Assembly (NCBI RefSeq): GCF_963662255.1
Contig: NC_085046.1
Location: 100,209,324 to 100,273,323 of the forward strand
Source of the DNA: Cinclus cinclus
Lineage: Eukaryota; Chordata; Aves; Passeriformes; Cinclidae
Length of the DNA: 64,000 nt
Reading direction: 5' to 3'
A program made the translations under genes and the position numbers. Under the pieces are notes generated by a model. The model was not told where the DNA came from and made no database searches. It saw only the letters and a list, made by a program, of their open reading frames with translations. Shown here piece after piece: positions 11,581 to 25,012 of this stretch (position 1 is the stretch's first letter; every line of letters starts with the position of its first letter).

Positions 11581-14500
11581 GTATGGATTTTAAGTAAAAT
11601 GGGAAGCTGATTTTGCCTAACATTATTTTCTTGTTTTCTTTGCTGTGCTTACAATAGAATAGACAAAGTGAAGGTCATTGGTTATGCTTGCCATGTAAAT
11701 TTTCAGTACTGTGGGCTGATATCCAAACTGAAAGGAAAAAATTATTCAGCAATGAGACTGAACCTTTGGCAACTACTCTATAATCCATTTGTTGGCTGTT
11801 TATTTTTCTGTAGATGTAGATTATTTTGCATGAGCCAAAGATCTTAGAAATGAATGTGTAAATATGTGTTTTAACCTGTTTGCCAATAAAAGAGACAAAG
11901 TAAAATGAAATCAATGCATCAGGGAGAGATTCACTAATGTGAGTGGCCTCATCTTCAAAACAGCCAGAAAACATCAGAAATAGCCCTAATGTACTTTAAT
12001 AGAGTGACAAGGATTTGTATTGTAGGCTGTTTCTCTCCATTAGACCTGATTTTTTCTGTGACTTTATTTTTTCAAATATTTTACCCCAGAAGTTTTCTTG
12101 TGTACAGAAAATATATGAAATTACCCTGGAAAGTGACCCACAGAATGGTACAGTCTACTTTCCTGTATGCTTTCACTAGTTTTCACCTACTTCCCTTTTC
12201 TGCTTCTTTGCGTAGAATTCCAACAACTGGAAGATGTTGTTTTCCCAGGAAAATGGCTTGATGTTGATGGAGAAAGAAAACATCAGCATCACCATCTGAA
12301 TTCCTATTAATGGTATCTCTGCATCTTGTATGTTTTTTCAAGTGCTCAGGAGAATTGAGCCTGTCAGATGCAGATGTTTGTAGAAGCAGTTAACGAGATG
12401 ATTTTGGAGAGCTATTAACAGCTGCAGAGTTCAGAAGTGCAAACAGATTTGGAACGGTGTCGTAGACACCAGGTTCTTCCTGAAGTCAGTGGGTCAAGGT
12501 CTCTCCTGTTTTGCATTGGTATCTGTTGTCCAGCTGTTTGAAATGGAGGTGATCTGTCTGCATTAATCCTTACTAGATTTTTGAAACAGCAACAGAGCAT
12601 CACCTCCCTGTGCATGCAATTACTGAATACCACACATGAAGAAACCAGGCAGTTAGTCAGTGTGGGATTGTTTTTCTTAGTGTAAAATGCAATTTAAATG
12701 GTTTATAGTATTATATAGTAAATATAGTATTTAGCAGCTTATACTATTTATGTCTTTATGGTTCTATGAGGATTCACAATTTAAGAGAAGACACAAGAAG
12801 AAATTCAACACTCTATTAGACACCTATTTACATTAACACTGAGCCACAGAGTGAAGGAATTTGATGTTGAACCATAGCTATAGCTGTGGAAGTGCATCCC
12901 CAGAACACGGCTGTGAATGTTCTGTACTCATGGCTCAGCTGGGGATGTGACAGTAGCATCCTAGAAGGATTAGAGTCTTCTGAGGTGGGAATATGGAAGA
13001 AACTAATCCTGCCTGCCACTGCCATATACACTTTAGTATGATGGAAGATCCATCTCCTTTTTCCTTTGTCTCTTGATGACTCACACAAAAATTACAAAGG
13101 CTCCTGAGGTCTCTGTAATTATCTCCCTCTCATCCTGGGAAGGGGCCGATCACTGCAGAAATATGGACACTGACAGTCTTCCTTCTGCTTCTGTATGGCA
13201 GAATAATATCTCAAGACTTGGATTTGGGTGAAGGTTATGTCAAAGGTGATCAGGAGAGAGTATCTTTTGCTTGGACACTGTCAAAACACAGACTTTTAGT
13301 GACCCTGATAATTTCTTATGCAGTATAAACTGGATCTATAGCTCTCAGAAAAATCCCTAGAAATACTTCCAGGACTGGATGGAAAATCTGAAGATTTAAG
13401 GACCCCTCACATCTGTTCTCTGTCACCAGCTTAAATTTAACCTATGACAGTAATGATTGAAAGTCCACGTGCTGTTTGGCCTGTGCAAAGACTCTGTAGT
13501 CATTTGTGTACATCACAAATGGCATTAATTGGCAGCTGTGTCAACAGCCTCTTTGAAGGAATTGCAAGCTCATCAGGCACATGGGCAAAGTCAGTCTTTC
13601 CCTGGTAAAAAAAATACCCCTTTCATATGAGGCACTTAAGACAGAGTAGCATGGGGAAAGTTGCCAGGATCCTGCCTGGTTTCTGGCCACGACAGTAGTT
13701 GCATTGCTGAGGGCTGCTCTCGTTGGGCGGCAGTCACGCAGCTCCCCTGCCTCCAAAGCACCCACGGTGACAAGGGCTGTGCTTCCTCAGCAGACACTTG
13801 CAGAGCTGAGCTTTGCTTTCACCCATCTCCAGGCAAAAGCAGAACTACCTGCCTGACACTTAGAGAATAAAACCTTTACAGCTGTTACTACCAGGCATTT
13901 TGTCTTTCCCTCTCCTCGTTTCTGCCAGCTTTTAATTGTTGCACACTTATTTTATGAAAGCAACTGTACTCCTTGCAAAAGCTCTCAGGTGACACACTCA
14001 AACTAATTTCATTGAACAGTTCTGTATTTTAAGTTTATTTCTGTGGGGCATCCACCCATGGGCTCTTCATTAAGGGTTTGCAGGTAAAAATGCATAGGTA
14101 AGAGCTATTGCTTTATCTCTTTGTTTCTTCCTTCTAGACCCTTTACTTCATAATTGCATTTTTTTCAGTCATTCAACATAAAAGTACCTACATTCCTTCT
14201 GTGCTATATAGAGGGCTCTTTGCAGCACTGGAGCTTACCAAAGGGTGTATTTACTGAAAGTTTTGGTGCACTGAAGCTGAATATGTCAGCCCCGTTTCTC
14301 ATTCTCCCTCACTGATGACTACATAAACTTATTCTAGAAAATCACTCAGTACCCCTGAGTGATACTCCTAAAAGGTTTAACTCTTACACAATTTTTTTTC
14401 AAAAAAGATTGGTGATTTTACCTGTATTTGTTAATCATCACATTCCTAAGTTGTTTGTCAAATACCATAATCATAGATTTTGCTAAGGGAAAAGGAAGAC

Positions 14501-14657
14501 AATGGCTTTACTGAACACACAGTACACAATTGATAGTGTTACAGCAGGAGGGTTCTGCACAAACTGAGGAATTTTTCCAACTCATTCCACTGAATTTCTA
14601 TGAATTCTCAAGAAAATTGCTTTCATTTCTATGCCTACATGCTGGCCCACAAATTTC
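11581..14657. other. Intergenic sequence, no gene seen
   Basis: Mostly unique AT-rich DNA. A small GC-richer patch at about 13680-13830 has several CpGs but is too short to call an island, and no frame in it resembles a known protein. Confidence 0.5.
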
Positions 14658-14760
14658 TGCCTTGGTTCAACCCCATCTTGAAACTAAGCCCTCCATAGAT
14701 GCTCACTCACTCTCTCCTGGCGGGATGGGGGAGAGAATCATAAGGGTCAAAGAGAGAAAT
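14658..14760 (-). mobile_element. ERV LTR fragment (3' end, same family as 24437-25012)
   Basis: TGCCTTGGTTCAACCCC, followed by CTCACTCACTCTCTCC and GGGATGGGGGAGAGAATC, parallels the first ~100 bp of the 24437 LTR (TGCCATGGTTTAACCCC). In the minus orientation of that family this is the LTR 3' end. The rest of the LTR is missing. Confidence 0.75.
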
Positions 14761-14783
14761 GGTATCTGATATCCATATCAGAT

Positions 14784-14850
14784 CCAGTTCTGATCCTGTG
14801 AGTTGGACTAGATGATCTCCACAAGTTCCTTTCAACATGATCTATGGACA
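14784..14850 (+). mobile_element. CR1 LINE 3' tip (plus strand)
   Basis: GTTGGACTAGATGATCTCC, then AAGTTCCTTTCAACATGATC and TATGGA, match the extreme 3' end of avian CR1 in the forward direction. Only about 65 bp are present, directly after the LTR fragment and a short hairpin. Confidence 0.65.
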
Positions 14851-17800
14851 GTTAGAAAGCTGCCATTGTGAGAAATGAAAATCCATAAATGATTTGTCCC
14901 ACCTAGGAAGCATCTTGTAGAATAGTTAAAGTGTGTCTCTGTTTCCTCATAAAAAAGTACTTCATTGCAAACTCATAAAAGGAGGAGAGAAAGCTATCAA
15001 AGCACTGTTTTAGTGTGGGATCACTTTAGCAGTCTGATTTGCTGTACATTATACCTACAATTAATTATATTTCAATAAAAGGATAGCTTGGTTCATCTAC
15101 CACAAGAATAATTCCTTTAATCTTCTCCATTAAACACAAATGAAAAAACAAAACTCTGATATTATGTAGTTCTCTCTCTGCTGGAATTTTCTTTTGGAAG
15201 TGGGAAATTCCATTGTAAAAATCAGACAAATTTAGTGTTACCATTTTCTTTACACTTGTATGTTATTTTAAATTCTATTTCCTTTAAGCATACACTATTC
15301 TTGAGACTGATAGTTTCAGGAGCACCAGTTAGACAGGATAATACTGGCCACCATGTCTCATCAACTCATCCAAAATTTGAGTTCTTGGAGGAAAACAAAT
15401 AACTCTTTAATAAGAATTTACTGTTATCTGTTAGGAACAAAATATCTTGGTTTCCTGGAATCTTGTACATGGGCAGAAGCTAGGTCTGAAGAAGTCCAAA
15501 GGTTAAACAGTGGCCATAGAAATTAGTTCATAGTTTTTCTTTCTTTTCCTGTCTCAAACTAAAATTCCAGCCAAGAACTTTGAAAGTGACATGTGTGTCA
15601 TAATTTCCAAAAGTTCAGTTTCTTGTATCTTGAAGAAACTTGATTTTAGAAATGGAATAGCCTGTTTTCTAACAATGAAAATCCTTATGCCTAAATAGTG
15701 ATAACCCAAATTAGGACATTTAGAGACACTAGCCATTTCAGAAAATCCTAAGAATATTGTTCTCTAATAACATTTTTCCCATGACCTAGTAAGGAAATTG
15801 TGCAGTTACTACCTCCTTGTCTATTTTAGTAAAGTCAGTGCTCAGAGGAGATAATGTATAGGATTAATTATATCTGTACTATACATTGGCATTTTATTTC
15901 ATACTAAAACTAGAATGACTTCCTCTGAGTATTAATGCAAAAATGCTCTTTTTAAAGTACCCCAAATTAAAATAGAGGGCTTAAGCTTTCTTTCACGTCT
16001 CATGCCAAGGCTTATGAAATCACAAAATATGGGGATACCATTATTTTGATTGCTTTAGAAACATAGTAGCTTGCATTTCTTTAATTTTCAGCAGAACTTA
16101 AATTTCTAAAGTATGTGATGTTTGTGGTCTTTTGCATTGTGTCATTAGTCAGAGTCTGTGGACACTTGTGGTCATTTTCATGAAGTCCATTTGTTAGCCA
16201 GTATGAAGTACAGTACAATTAGGTTATGTCAGCTAAATAAAAAAAGGCTAAATTTTATTCAAGTATTTTTTAATAAAAAACTGTCAGACTATTCCCTCTC
16301 CAGAGCTCATTCATGCAAAGAAAACAGCTAATATTTTAGACCCATACCTAATACGGAAAAAATAATAATTTCTAAATCTGGAGTAAGACTAATCCTTTGG
16401 GGCTTTGTTCCTGTTTCCTGCATAAAAGCTGTAATTTCTGTAGTATTCTTCCACCTCTTATTGCTTGTGTCTAGACATAAATTGACCATAAAACAATATT
16501 AATATTGTATATTGCCTTGGTTAAGAGTTTTTGTTTGGCATCAGGGAAGAACTTTGAAAATTTTAATGGTACTTTCTGTAGCACAGTAGTTGTGAATGAG
16601 TTTATTTTAATGTAGAAGTAAATTGGTTACTGAAGGTATTTTTATTATGCATCTCCTTGTAATTTCTGCCAAATAAACAAAATATTCCTCAGATAATTGG
16701 CCTATTAGTCTGTCACTTTCTAACTATTATTTCTATGCTGAATTAAAGGGCCCCTAAATCCTAAATAAAAATCCTTTACTAGCTTGCTGACTTTGCAGAG
16801 TATGATGGTAAGTAAACTGGCATAGCATTAAAGGTTCCCATTGAAGGAAGACAATATATCTTTATGTATTGACTTCTGCATGATTCAATTTTCACTAAGT
16901 ATCACCATGACCTTTATAACAGCACTGTGAACTTTAAAAGCCAGTTTGCATGTGATGGTTAACTTGCCCTTGTATAAATTGGTTCCACGAATGATGACCT
17001 AGCCTGTCCAGATTTGATAAATATGCAGCTGATAGTCCAATAATGAATTTAAAAGGTCTTCAAAAATGCTGAAAGCAATAATTAAACATTTTCAGAAGGG
17101 GTATACTAATGGGATTAATTAGAGGTAAATGATTTTTCAGTATGCTTTGCAAATTATTTCAGATTTTTTAAATGAATGGTGTTTCTTCTCTCTACATAAA
17201 AAACCCTCTTTGAGCCTTGAAGTATAACTATGAAGATTTAAAATCTGGTAACTAAATCAAACATAAGATATTTCTTTCTATCACCATAAATATTGCTTTT
17301 AACTCTAACATTGACTCCTCTCTGTGGTATCTGAGTGCTCATCTGCTTTTTCCTCATACACACAGTATGGATACATCAGAATGCTGCAATGCCAAGGGGA
17401 CTTGCTTTAATACTGCAGACACTGAGTGTTCAGGACTGATATGTGTACAACGTGGTAAATCAGTATTGATTAGACCTGAATTTGTGATCTAGGTGTTTAA
17501 AGATATGAGGTGCAAATATCTTTCCTGTAATGTTCATATGTTCCCAGGAACTGTTTTGTAGTATAGACCAAAAATGGTATCACCATTAATGTACTAATTA
17601 GATGATGGCCAACAATCATGTGCAGATAATTTCTACTTCAGTTTTACTTGTAAATAGACATTTTCAGCTATTTTCTCTCTCTCTTCTTTTTGTTTTTGTT
17701 TTTCTTTTTTTTTTTTTAATACAAGATGTTTTGGTTTAGTTTTAGGCTTAGTTTTGTTTTACTTAAGTTATTATTAAAACAAATTACTCAACTGTGTTGG

Positions 17801-20800
17801 AACAGAAAACCTACAAATGGGATCCAAACTTCATGATAGAGTGCTTCCCTCTCATTTGCATTGTAAATACAAACATACATGCAAAATACATGGCAATATT
17901 ATTTCTGAATATATTAGGAAGAGAGTGAAAGACAGTTGTGTAAGAAAAACAAATTTTCATCTGTACTGCAAATTCTCTTTGTAAGTCTCAAATAGCTTGT
18001 CAAGGTTTACTTCATGAAACACCTGCAGTGCCTGAGGTTTAGTGGTGATGTACAAAGTTTTCTTTACTACTGTGCTCAAGACATGTACAGATCATTTCTT
18101 AAATTTTCATTGAATTCAGAACAAATCTCTCTTCTTCAGAAGTAAACTTTTGAAATGTGATTTTCTTTTTGTTCTGCTCCCTCTTATTCCCCATGAATAT
18201 ACAGGATTAAAAACAGCTCCGTCTGTGAAATAATAAGGGTCTCTGCAGTAGGACTGTGTGATTTATACCAGGCAATTAAAATCAATTCCTAGCCTACACG
18301 AAGCACTAAAAACTGAATTGCTCAACACACTAGGCTGTTGAGCACTGTGTGGTAGATTTTATTATACCATAAGTGCTTTACTATACTGTAAAAAGGAGAA
18401 GGTAATTGCTACATACAACTAATATATTCAATTAGGTAAGGATAATGTTTAATAGAGCTTTTTGTTGGTTTCAGTTGCAACTTGTGAGTTCAAAGAAGAA
18501 GCTGGAGTTGGGAAATTTCAGGATGCAAAGTGCTCTGACATAAGCTTCAACAACATGGCACCAAAGCTATCCTGCAAGGATGTGGTTAGTGTGTGCTTCT
18601 GCACTGACCGAGTGGGATTGCAGTTCTTAATCCATATTGATTCACTCTGATAACTGGGATAACTGGAGGCTGTTACAATGTGTTGAAAGGGTACATATTT
18701 TCCCCAGCTTTTGGCTCCTTAGACACAATCACATGAGGCTGTCTGCACCCTGAGAGTAGATCCAGGAAAGTTTCTACTTTTTAAGATAAGACATAAGAAC
18801 AGCCAAATATGATCACAAATTGTTACAGCAGCTGCATCATTCAGACCTCGAGTGTTGTTTTGTTATACCCCTGTGCAGTTAAGGCAGATTTCCCTTCTTA
18901 GCAACTATTTGCACAGAATCATGCAGTGCTATAGGATACCTGGATGGATGTACCCTGGGTGTTTCCATGCACAGTAAGAAGACAGATTCCCCAAGGTAAG
19001 CATCTACTGAATCTTTTCCTAGAAGTACTGCTGAGAACCAGGCACTGGAGTTCCCAGAAGATCCGTTTTTGAGAATTATTTATTCAGTGCTGGCTAAAAT
19101 CTGCACAGAACAGCCCCAAGGAGAGATAAAATTCCTTTTATTGTCTCTTTCCATTTCTGTATTACCTCCTTGCTAGCCACCAGTCTTGACAAGCCAGTCT
19201 GACTCCCCAGCTTCTTCCTTAATCCAGCATCTCTAAGGTGCAAGAAGATCTTTCATGTTAAATCCCACCACTGCAAAGAGCTACCATTTTTTTTCTGGGA
19301 GCTGCCAGTCAACTGTATTGCCTAGCAGCTTATACTCATTCAGTTTGGTACTTTAGGATTTCTCCCTCCTCTCACCTTTCTCATTTCAGGCTTTCACCTT
19401 AATGCCTGAAAGTTTAAAGCTATTGATTTGACAATAATGAAGAAAACAAATCTAGAACATATACAGAACATATACATATACTCACAGCAAAGTAGTTTGT
19501 GCAATAAACCCATTTGTCTCTTTAGGACTATTTTTTCAATGGTCACTGATAGAATGCTTATATAGCAACATGTGCAATTTATAGCATTTCCTCTGGAAAG
19601 ACCCAGATAAAATAAGACATGAGGTGAGCTTCCTTTCCTTTCTTTTTTAAAACATATTTCTTTTAGTTTTTGTTGCTTTTTTTGGTTCTAAAAATTTACC
19701 TGTCATTTCAGTTTTATTGTTCATTTGAGGATATTAAAAAAAATGCAAAAAGGAAGAGTAACAATCTCCAAGTTGCTTGTGTGCAGAAGACTTTTACATA
19801 TTAGAAAATTATGACAGCTGAGTCCCCAGTATGGCTGATTTACTTTTAAAATCTGCTTTCAGGTGATTGTTCAGTACAAAGGAGTTGATACTTAGTTATC
19901 AATATTCCTCAAATTAGGATCTTTTGCTGACCATGGAAATTCATGTGTGTCAGTGCAGCAAGGTGTTAGTCTGTTTTATCACACTGCCTATTGATAATCA
20001 AAAGGTGTCCTGGTGATGCTGATGGGGAGCAGTGCCTCTGTTCTAAAATTGGACTCAAGTAGCAGAAGGTCTCTTGCAGCCTTCTTACCCTGGAAATGCC
20101 AGACTGTGAGATGGATGTCCCTTGAACTGCCTGACAGAGAAGGCATTTCATTCCAGACCAGGCAGACTGTGCAGTCAAAGCATTCAGTGGAGAGGGAGAA
20201 TCAAGCACTGACCATGAGCTACTCCCTGCCTCCCACAAAGTTCTCCTTTTCTAGCCAGTTCATTTCCAGGATATTTTAATTCAATGCCATTCTTCTCCTC
20301 TGCCAAAAGACTGTGTCTCAAGCCAAAAATTCAGTGAGTCCTCTACAGTCTGCTCCAATAGGCACAACAATGACCTAGCTGATAATGTTCTCAGTGCTGC
20401 CTGCCCATGATGGTTATGGCAGATACCTAATGCCTTGGAGAAGTCAGGGAGGTTTAAAGAAGAGAGGTGCAGTTTTCATCTTGGAAACGTTTCTTGTATG
20501 CCACTCTGTGATTTGTTTCAGGCTTGTCCCTGAACTAGGATGACTGGTGTTACTCATGTGATATTTGAGGCAATAGCTGGGAATTAGTTATGTTTTATTG
20601 GCAACTGTGGCTCCACTTCTTGCTGTCACATCTAGGTTGGTTTCTGCTCTGTTACTGTCAATTCCAGAAAGATTCCTTGCAGGTGATCCCACAGCTGCTA
20701 TATAACAGCTTCTGGTAAAGGATGCAGTGAGTGCTCAGGCTCCCCATCACTTCTGCCTGGTCCCCTCCAGCTACCCCACCAAGTCTTATGGGAGCACAGA

Positions 20801-23800
20801 CATTGTGATTAAGGACAGTAAAACAAGCAGCAGTACAATGAAGGCCTCTACATCAGGCCAGGGAAATCAAGTGCACATTTCTGCTGTACATTTTGTTAAA
20901 TCTGTGTCTAATTAGTTAATTTTGACTTGAATAATGTGTCCTGATCTCAGCAATCTTTTTCCTTATCAGTGCATGCTTTTGAACACCAGGGAAAAGGACT
21001 GTGATTGTCTGTCTCTTAGCTCCTTTCTGCAAAGGTTTTGAAAGGTGCAGCAGGGCTGGGGCTCAGGCTGAGAACAGAGATCCACACCCCCATAGATACT
21101 TGCTCCAGGCTGGAGTGGGACAGCAGGAGGGTCATGCAGAAAACACTCACTCATAACGACAGGCTGAAACAGGATTCAAACTCATGGTGAGACAACTCTT
21201 CCAGGCATCTCTGGACAGGGGAACTAAAGCAGTCTCACAAGCAGTTACTAAAAAGCGTTGCAGTCCCTAGACCTGCTTCAGTCCTCCCTCTCCGAGGCTT
21301 TTGGGCAGCAGGGACAGGCACACAGAGGAAGGGGGAAGTGTAGAGGGTGGTACTTTCAGCCTCCATTGTTTCCTGCCTTTAGCCAAAAGCAGAATTTTGT
21401 TGGATACAAGAATGAGTGCTAGCAGGAAGATAGGAACATGGTCTGTCTAAGGGTGAGACTTTGAAAGTGAGCTTCTGGAGCAGGGAAGTGTCCTTGGCTC
21501 TGTACCTGAGCTACCTCTTCTAAAGGAAAGGAGGGAGGGAGGGAGGAATGGACTATGAAATAGTCTGAATCTGAATGTAGTCATAATATAGTTGGCCTGC
21601 TCACTGCTGGCAGCATTAAGCTCTCGTTTCATAAGGTGAATTCAAAAACCTCTGGAGAGGTTATCATTTTCTCAGACTATTACTATACATACAGGAGAAA
21701 TATATATTTCCGTAGAATACATATATTCTTAGAGTTTTACAAGAAGGTTGCAAATTCTTTTTGAAAGAAAAAAAAAAAGGTATTCTTTCACATTGCTGAA
21801 AAATATGTTACATTTCTCATTCTCCCAGACTTTGCTAGCACACAAGCATTTTTCTTCTCTCAGTGTCCAGGTTGTCTGTGTAAGGTGATGACACTAAACT
21901 GCTGGCTATCTCCATTTGGTAATTACTTTGCTACTTGCTCTGTTGTCATGAGAAAAGGTTCAGAAAAGTGAATTTTCAAGTGTTGTATTACAGCATTTTC
22001 TTTGTACATGCCTGAAGAGGGAATCCACAATCCTGGGTCTCCATGGATAACTGGGATGGAGTTGGAACTAGGGATGAGTGTCTGACAGAATAGGGCCAAG
22101 TAGTTTCAAGGAATGGTAAGCAGAGAAGTGGTGGTATGAATGAAAATATGCTTGCATATACATTTAGAAATGACCTATTATTTAAATGAGCTTCCATGTA
22201 TCTGAACCACTGCTCTTACAAGTACGGAATTCTTTCTTATTTAGCACAGAAATGGTCTTTGTACCCTTTTATGTCAGTTGACTCCATGCTCTGTGTTTAA
22301 GATGCCTCAAGGCTAGAATAGTTGTTTTCCTAGAGTCATAGAGCAGTACACATGTCAGCACCAATTCAACTTAGCTCAAAAAGCTAAAGTAATGCTAGTC
22401 TGGAAGCTAATATACCCGACTGCATTTTCCCTCTCTAGTCAGAGTTTGGTCTGTGGAGTACCAACCCTTTAAACTTAGTTACATTAAAGTCCACTTGGAA
22501 GGTAAGAAATATATTCTTATATATCTGTGAAAGTCATCTGACAATAAATCCAAGCATTTGGTTCTCTGATGTGAAAACTGCAATATTTTGCACAGCTGGA
22601 AGGTAACAGTAAGTATCTTCCCTTTTGGACCATTTCTCAGGTCTGTAGAAGCATTAGTTTTTCTACACAAAGGGAAAAATTGATGTTGCCATAAAATGAG
22701 TCTTGCAAGAACAGTTTCTGGATTTCTGCAGGGAAAGGGTTGAGCTTTTTTCTATTGGTACATTCAGATGCAAACTGAAAAAGGCTAAGGAAGGAGGGAA
22801 GGAGGTTAAAAACAAATTTGAAGTATAAAAAAATTAATAGATTGGGTGAGTGTGGAAAAATTCTGACAGACTATGTAATTAAAAAGGTTTATTTACCTTC
22901 TTCTCTGTGACCAGAGGTATAGAAAGCCCAAAGGGAGGAGAAGTGGAATGAAAAACAATATTCTGTTAATAACCCAGCTGGTACAGACAAAGGAAGTGTC
23001 TGTGAGAGAGAGCAGAGGGGAAGTGGGAGAACACTGCCTGCTGTCTCCACATTTCCTAGTAAAAACTTAGAAGAATATTACACCTATATTCCTTCTAACT
23101 CCACATTCTGGGGAGATGCTGTCAGCACTTTTCATGACCCAATGCACTTTGAGTCTCAGCCCCAGTAAGTCACTAACCACAGTATGCTTTTGGTGGACAG
23201 TTTGTCTCCTGGGGAAGGCACAAAACTTGGGCCTTTCATTCCTTTCTTTTCATGTCTTTGAGCCATAACCTGTTCCCTGAAGTCACTGTTGTCATGGGAT
23301 TTCCTTTTAGTGACCACAAACTGCATTGCCAATTGCACATGGTTTGCCACTAAGCAATTTTTACAGTTTTCTGCAGCCAATGGAAAGTGTGTTGCTAACA
23401 AGGACTGTGAACAGGGCAAATAATTTTGCTTTTGCAGCGTTGAAGATTTGAAAATGCTGAGGCATCTTCCTATTGTCAGAAGAACATTTGTGATTGACTT
23501 CTGTTCAGGATTAACTGGGCAGGATACTGAAACAAGTTCCTTCAAGGAAAGTTAGATCTAGATCTAAATTCTAATACTGTGTGATTGCTTTCTGTTTACA
23601 ACTGGACAGCAGATTTATTCAGAAGATTTGAGGTAGAGGTGGAATTGAATGACCTAATAATAAGGATCTATGATGTCATGCCAAGATCTTCAGCATTCTC
23701 CTTATATTATTTTTCACGGTGAATGCGTGTGGTTGAACACCACCTTCTGTATGAACCTAATGGTGATCAGGATTTGGGGTGGCTATTGGGAGATCTAAGG

Positions 23801-24436
23801 AAAAACAGCAAACTGAAAGGCAGCTAGTGTGGTTTGCCAGATCATGTTGATTTAAACAAACATGGCTGTTGCATGGAGTTTCTCACTGCTTTTGAAGGAG
23901 AAAATGCAGACATGGACATCTTCCTTTGACAATCCATTGACATTTTCTCCCATTTTACAATCTCCTTCAAGTAGGCAGTGAAGTTTGATGGCATTTTCAG
24001 CATTCATTTAAATAGGTTGAAATGACTCTGAGCCACTCCACTGTAAAATCTCCACAGTTTGGAAAGGCATAGGGCAGTCCTACTGAAAGCCAGAAAAAAA
24101 AAAAAGGAGAACAATGAACAGCTACAATAAATAATAAAGTTCCTGAAATAAATTACCAGAAAGACTGAGAGCCTGCCACCATAAACATTATTTTACAGGA
24201 AATGACAGTTCCTTGAAAATATTGAGCATAATTCTCTAAGGGAGAGAGAAAAACAACAAACCCATTTCAATTTTAGAATTGCCAATGATGTCAAGGCTAA
24301 ACCATTTCTGTCTTGTGATCTTGACTAGATGATCTCTGAATACAAGCGCATCAAGAATATAAATGTAACTTTCTGTAACACTGGATCCAGCAGCTCTAGT
24401 CTGAGCATGCCCTTTACAGTGTGACTGTTGATTACG
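14851..24436. other. Long intergenic stretch, no gene seen
   Basis: About 9.6 kb of AT-rich, apparently unique DNA. Minor features include a 16-bp palindrome at 16493-16508, a T-rich tract at about 17690-17720, an 8-bp-arm inverted repeat at 18320-18343, a short (GGGA)n run near 21526-21545 and a 16-bp palindrome at 23552-23567. The open frames are short and show no family signature. Confidence 0.5.
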
Positions 24437-25012
24437 TGCCATGGTTTAACCCCACTGGCAATGAAGTACCATCATGATGCCCACTCATTCTCCCTTGGTG
24501 GGATGCATGACAGAAGTGGAAGCGTAGAAGTGAGAAAACCCACATGTTGGGATAAAGACAATTTAAAGGTAAAGCAAAAAGCTGGGCACACAAGCAACGG
24601 AAAACAAGGAATTTATTTCACCACATCCTATGGGCAGGCAGGTGTTCAGCCATCTCCAGGACAGCAGGGCTCCATCATATTTAACAGCAACTTGGAAAGA
24701 CAAACACCTCTTCTTTATCCTTCCCCCTGCTCTATATACTGAGCATGATGCCATATGGTACTGAATGTCCATGTGGCCAGCTGGGGTCAGCTGTCCTGGC
24801 TCTGTCCTCTCCCAGCTTCTTGCCCGCCTTCAGCCTTCTCACTGGTGGGGTGGCAGGAGAGGCAGCAAAGACTTTGACTATATGTCAGCACTGCTCAGCA
24901 ATAACTTAAACACCCCTGAGTGACCAACACTGTTTTCCTTACAAATCCAAAACACAGCCCCATACCAGCTACTGTGAAGAAAATTAACTCTACCCCAGCC
25001 AAAACCAGCACA
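24437..25012 (-). mobile_element. Solo LTR of an avian endogenous retrovirus
   Basis: Read on the minus strand, the element starts TGTGCTGGTTTTGGCTGG at 25012 and ends in CCATGGCA at 24437, giving TG...CA termini over 576 bp. A TATA box (TATATA, 24733-24738) is followed about 120 bp downstream by an AATAAA signal (24612-24617 on +). This order fixes the transcriptional direction as minus. No internal retroviral genes flank it, so it is a solo LTR. I could not see a target-site duplication. Family assignment is from memory; such LTRs are common in passerines. Confidence 0.85.

Noticed and set aside
23156..23545. 129-codon open frame on the minus strand in upstream DNA
   Set aside because: No domain, no similarity I recognise and no splice or promoter context; length is possible by chance in 64 kb.
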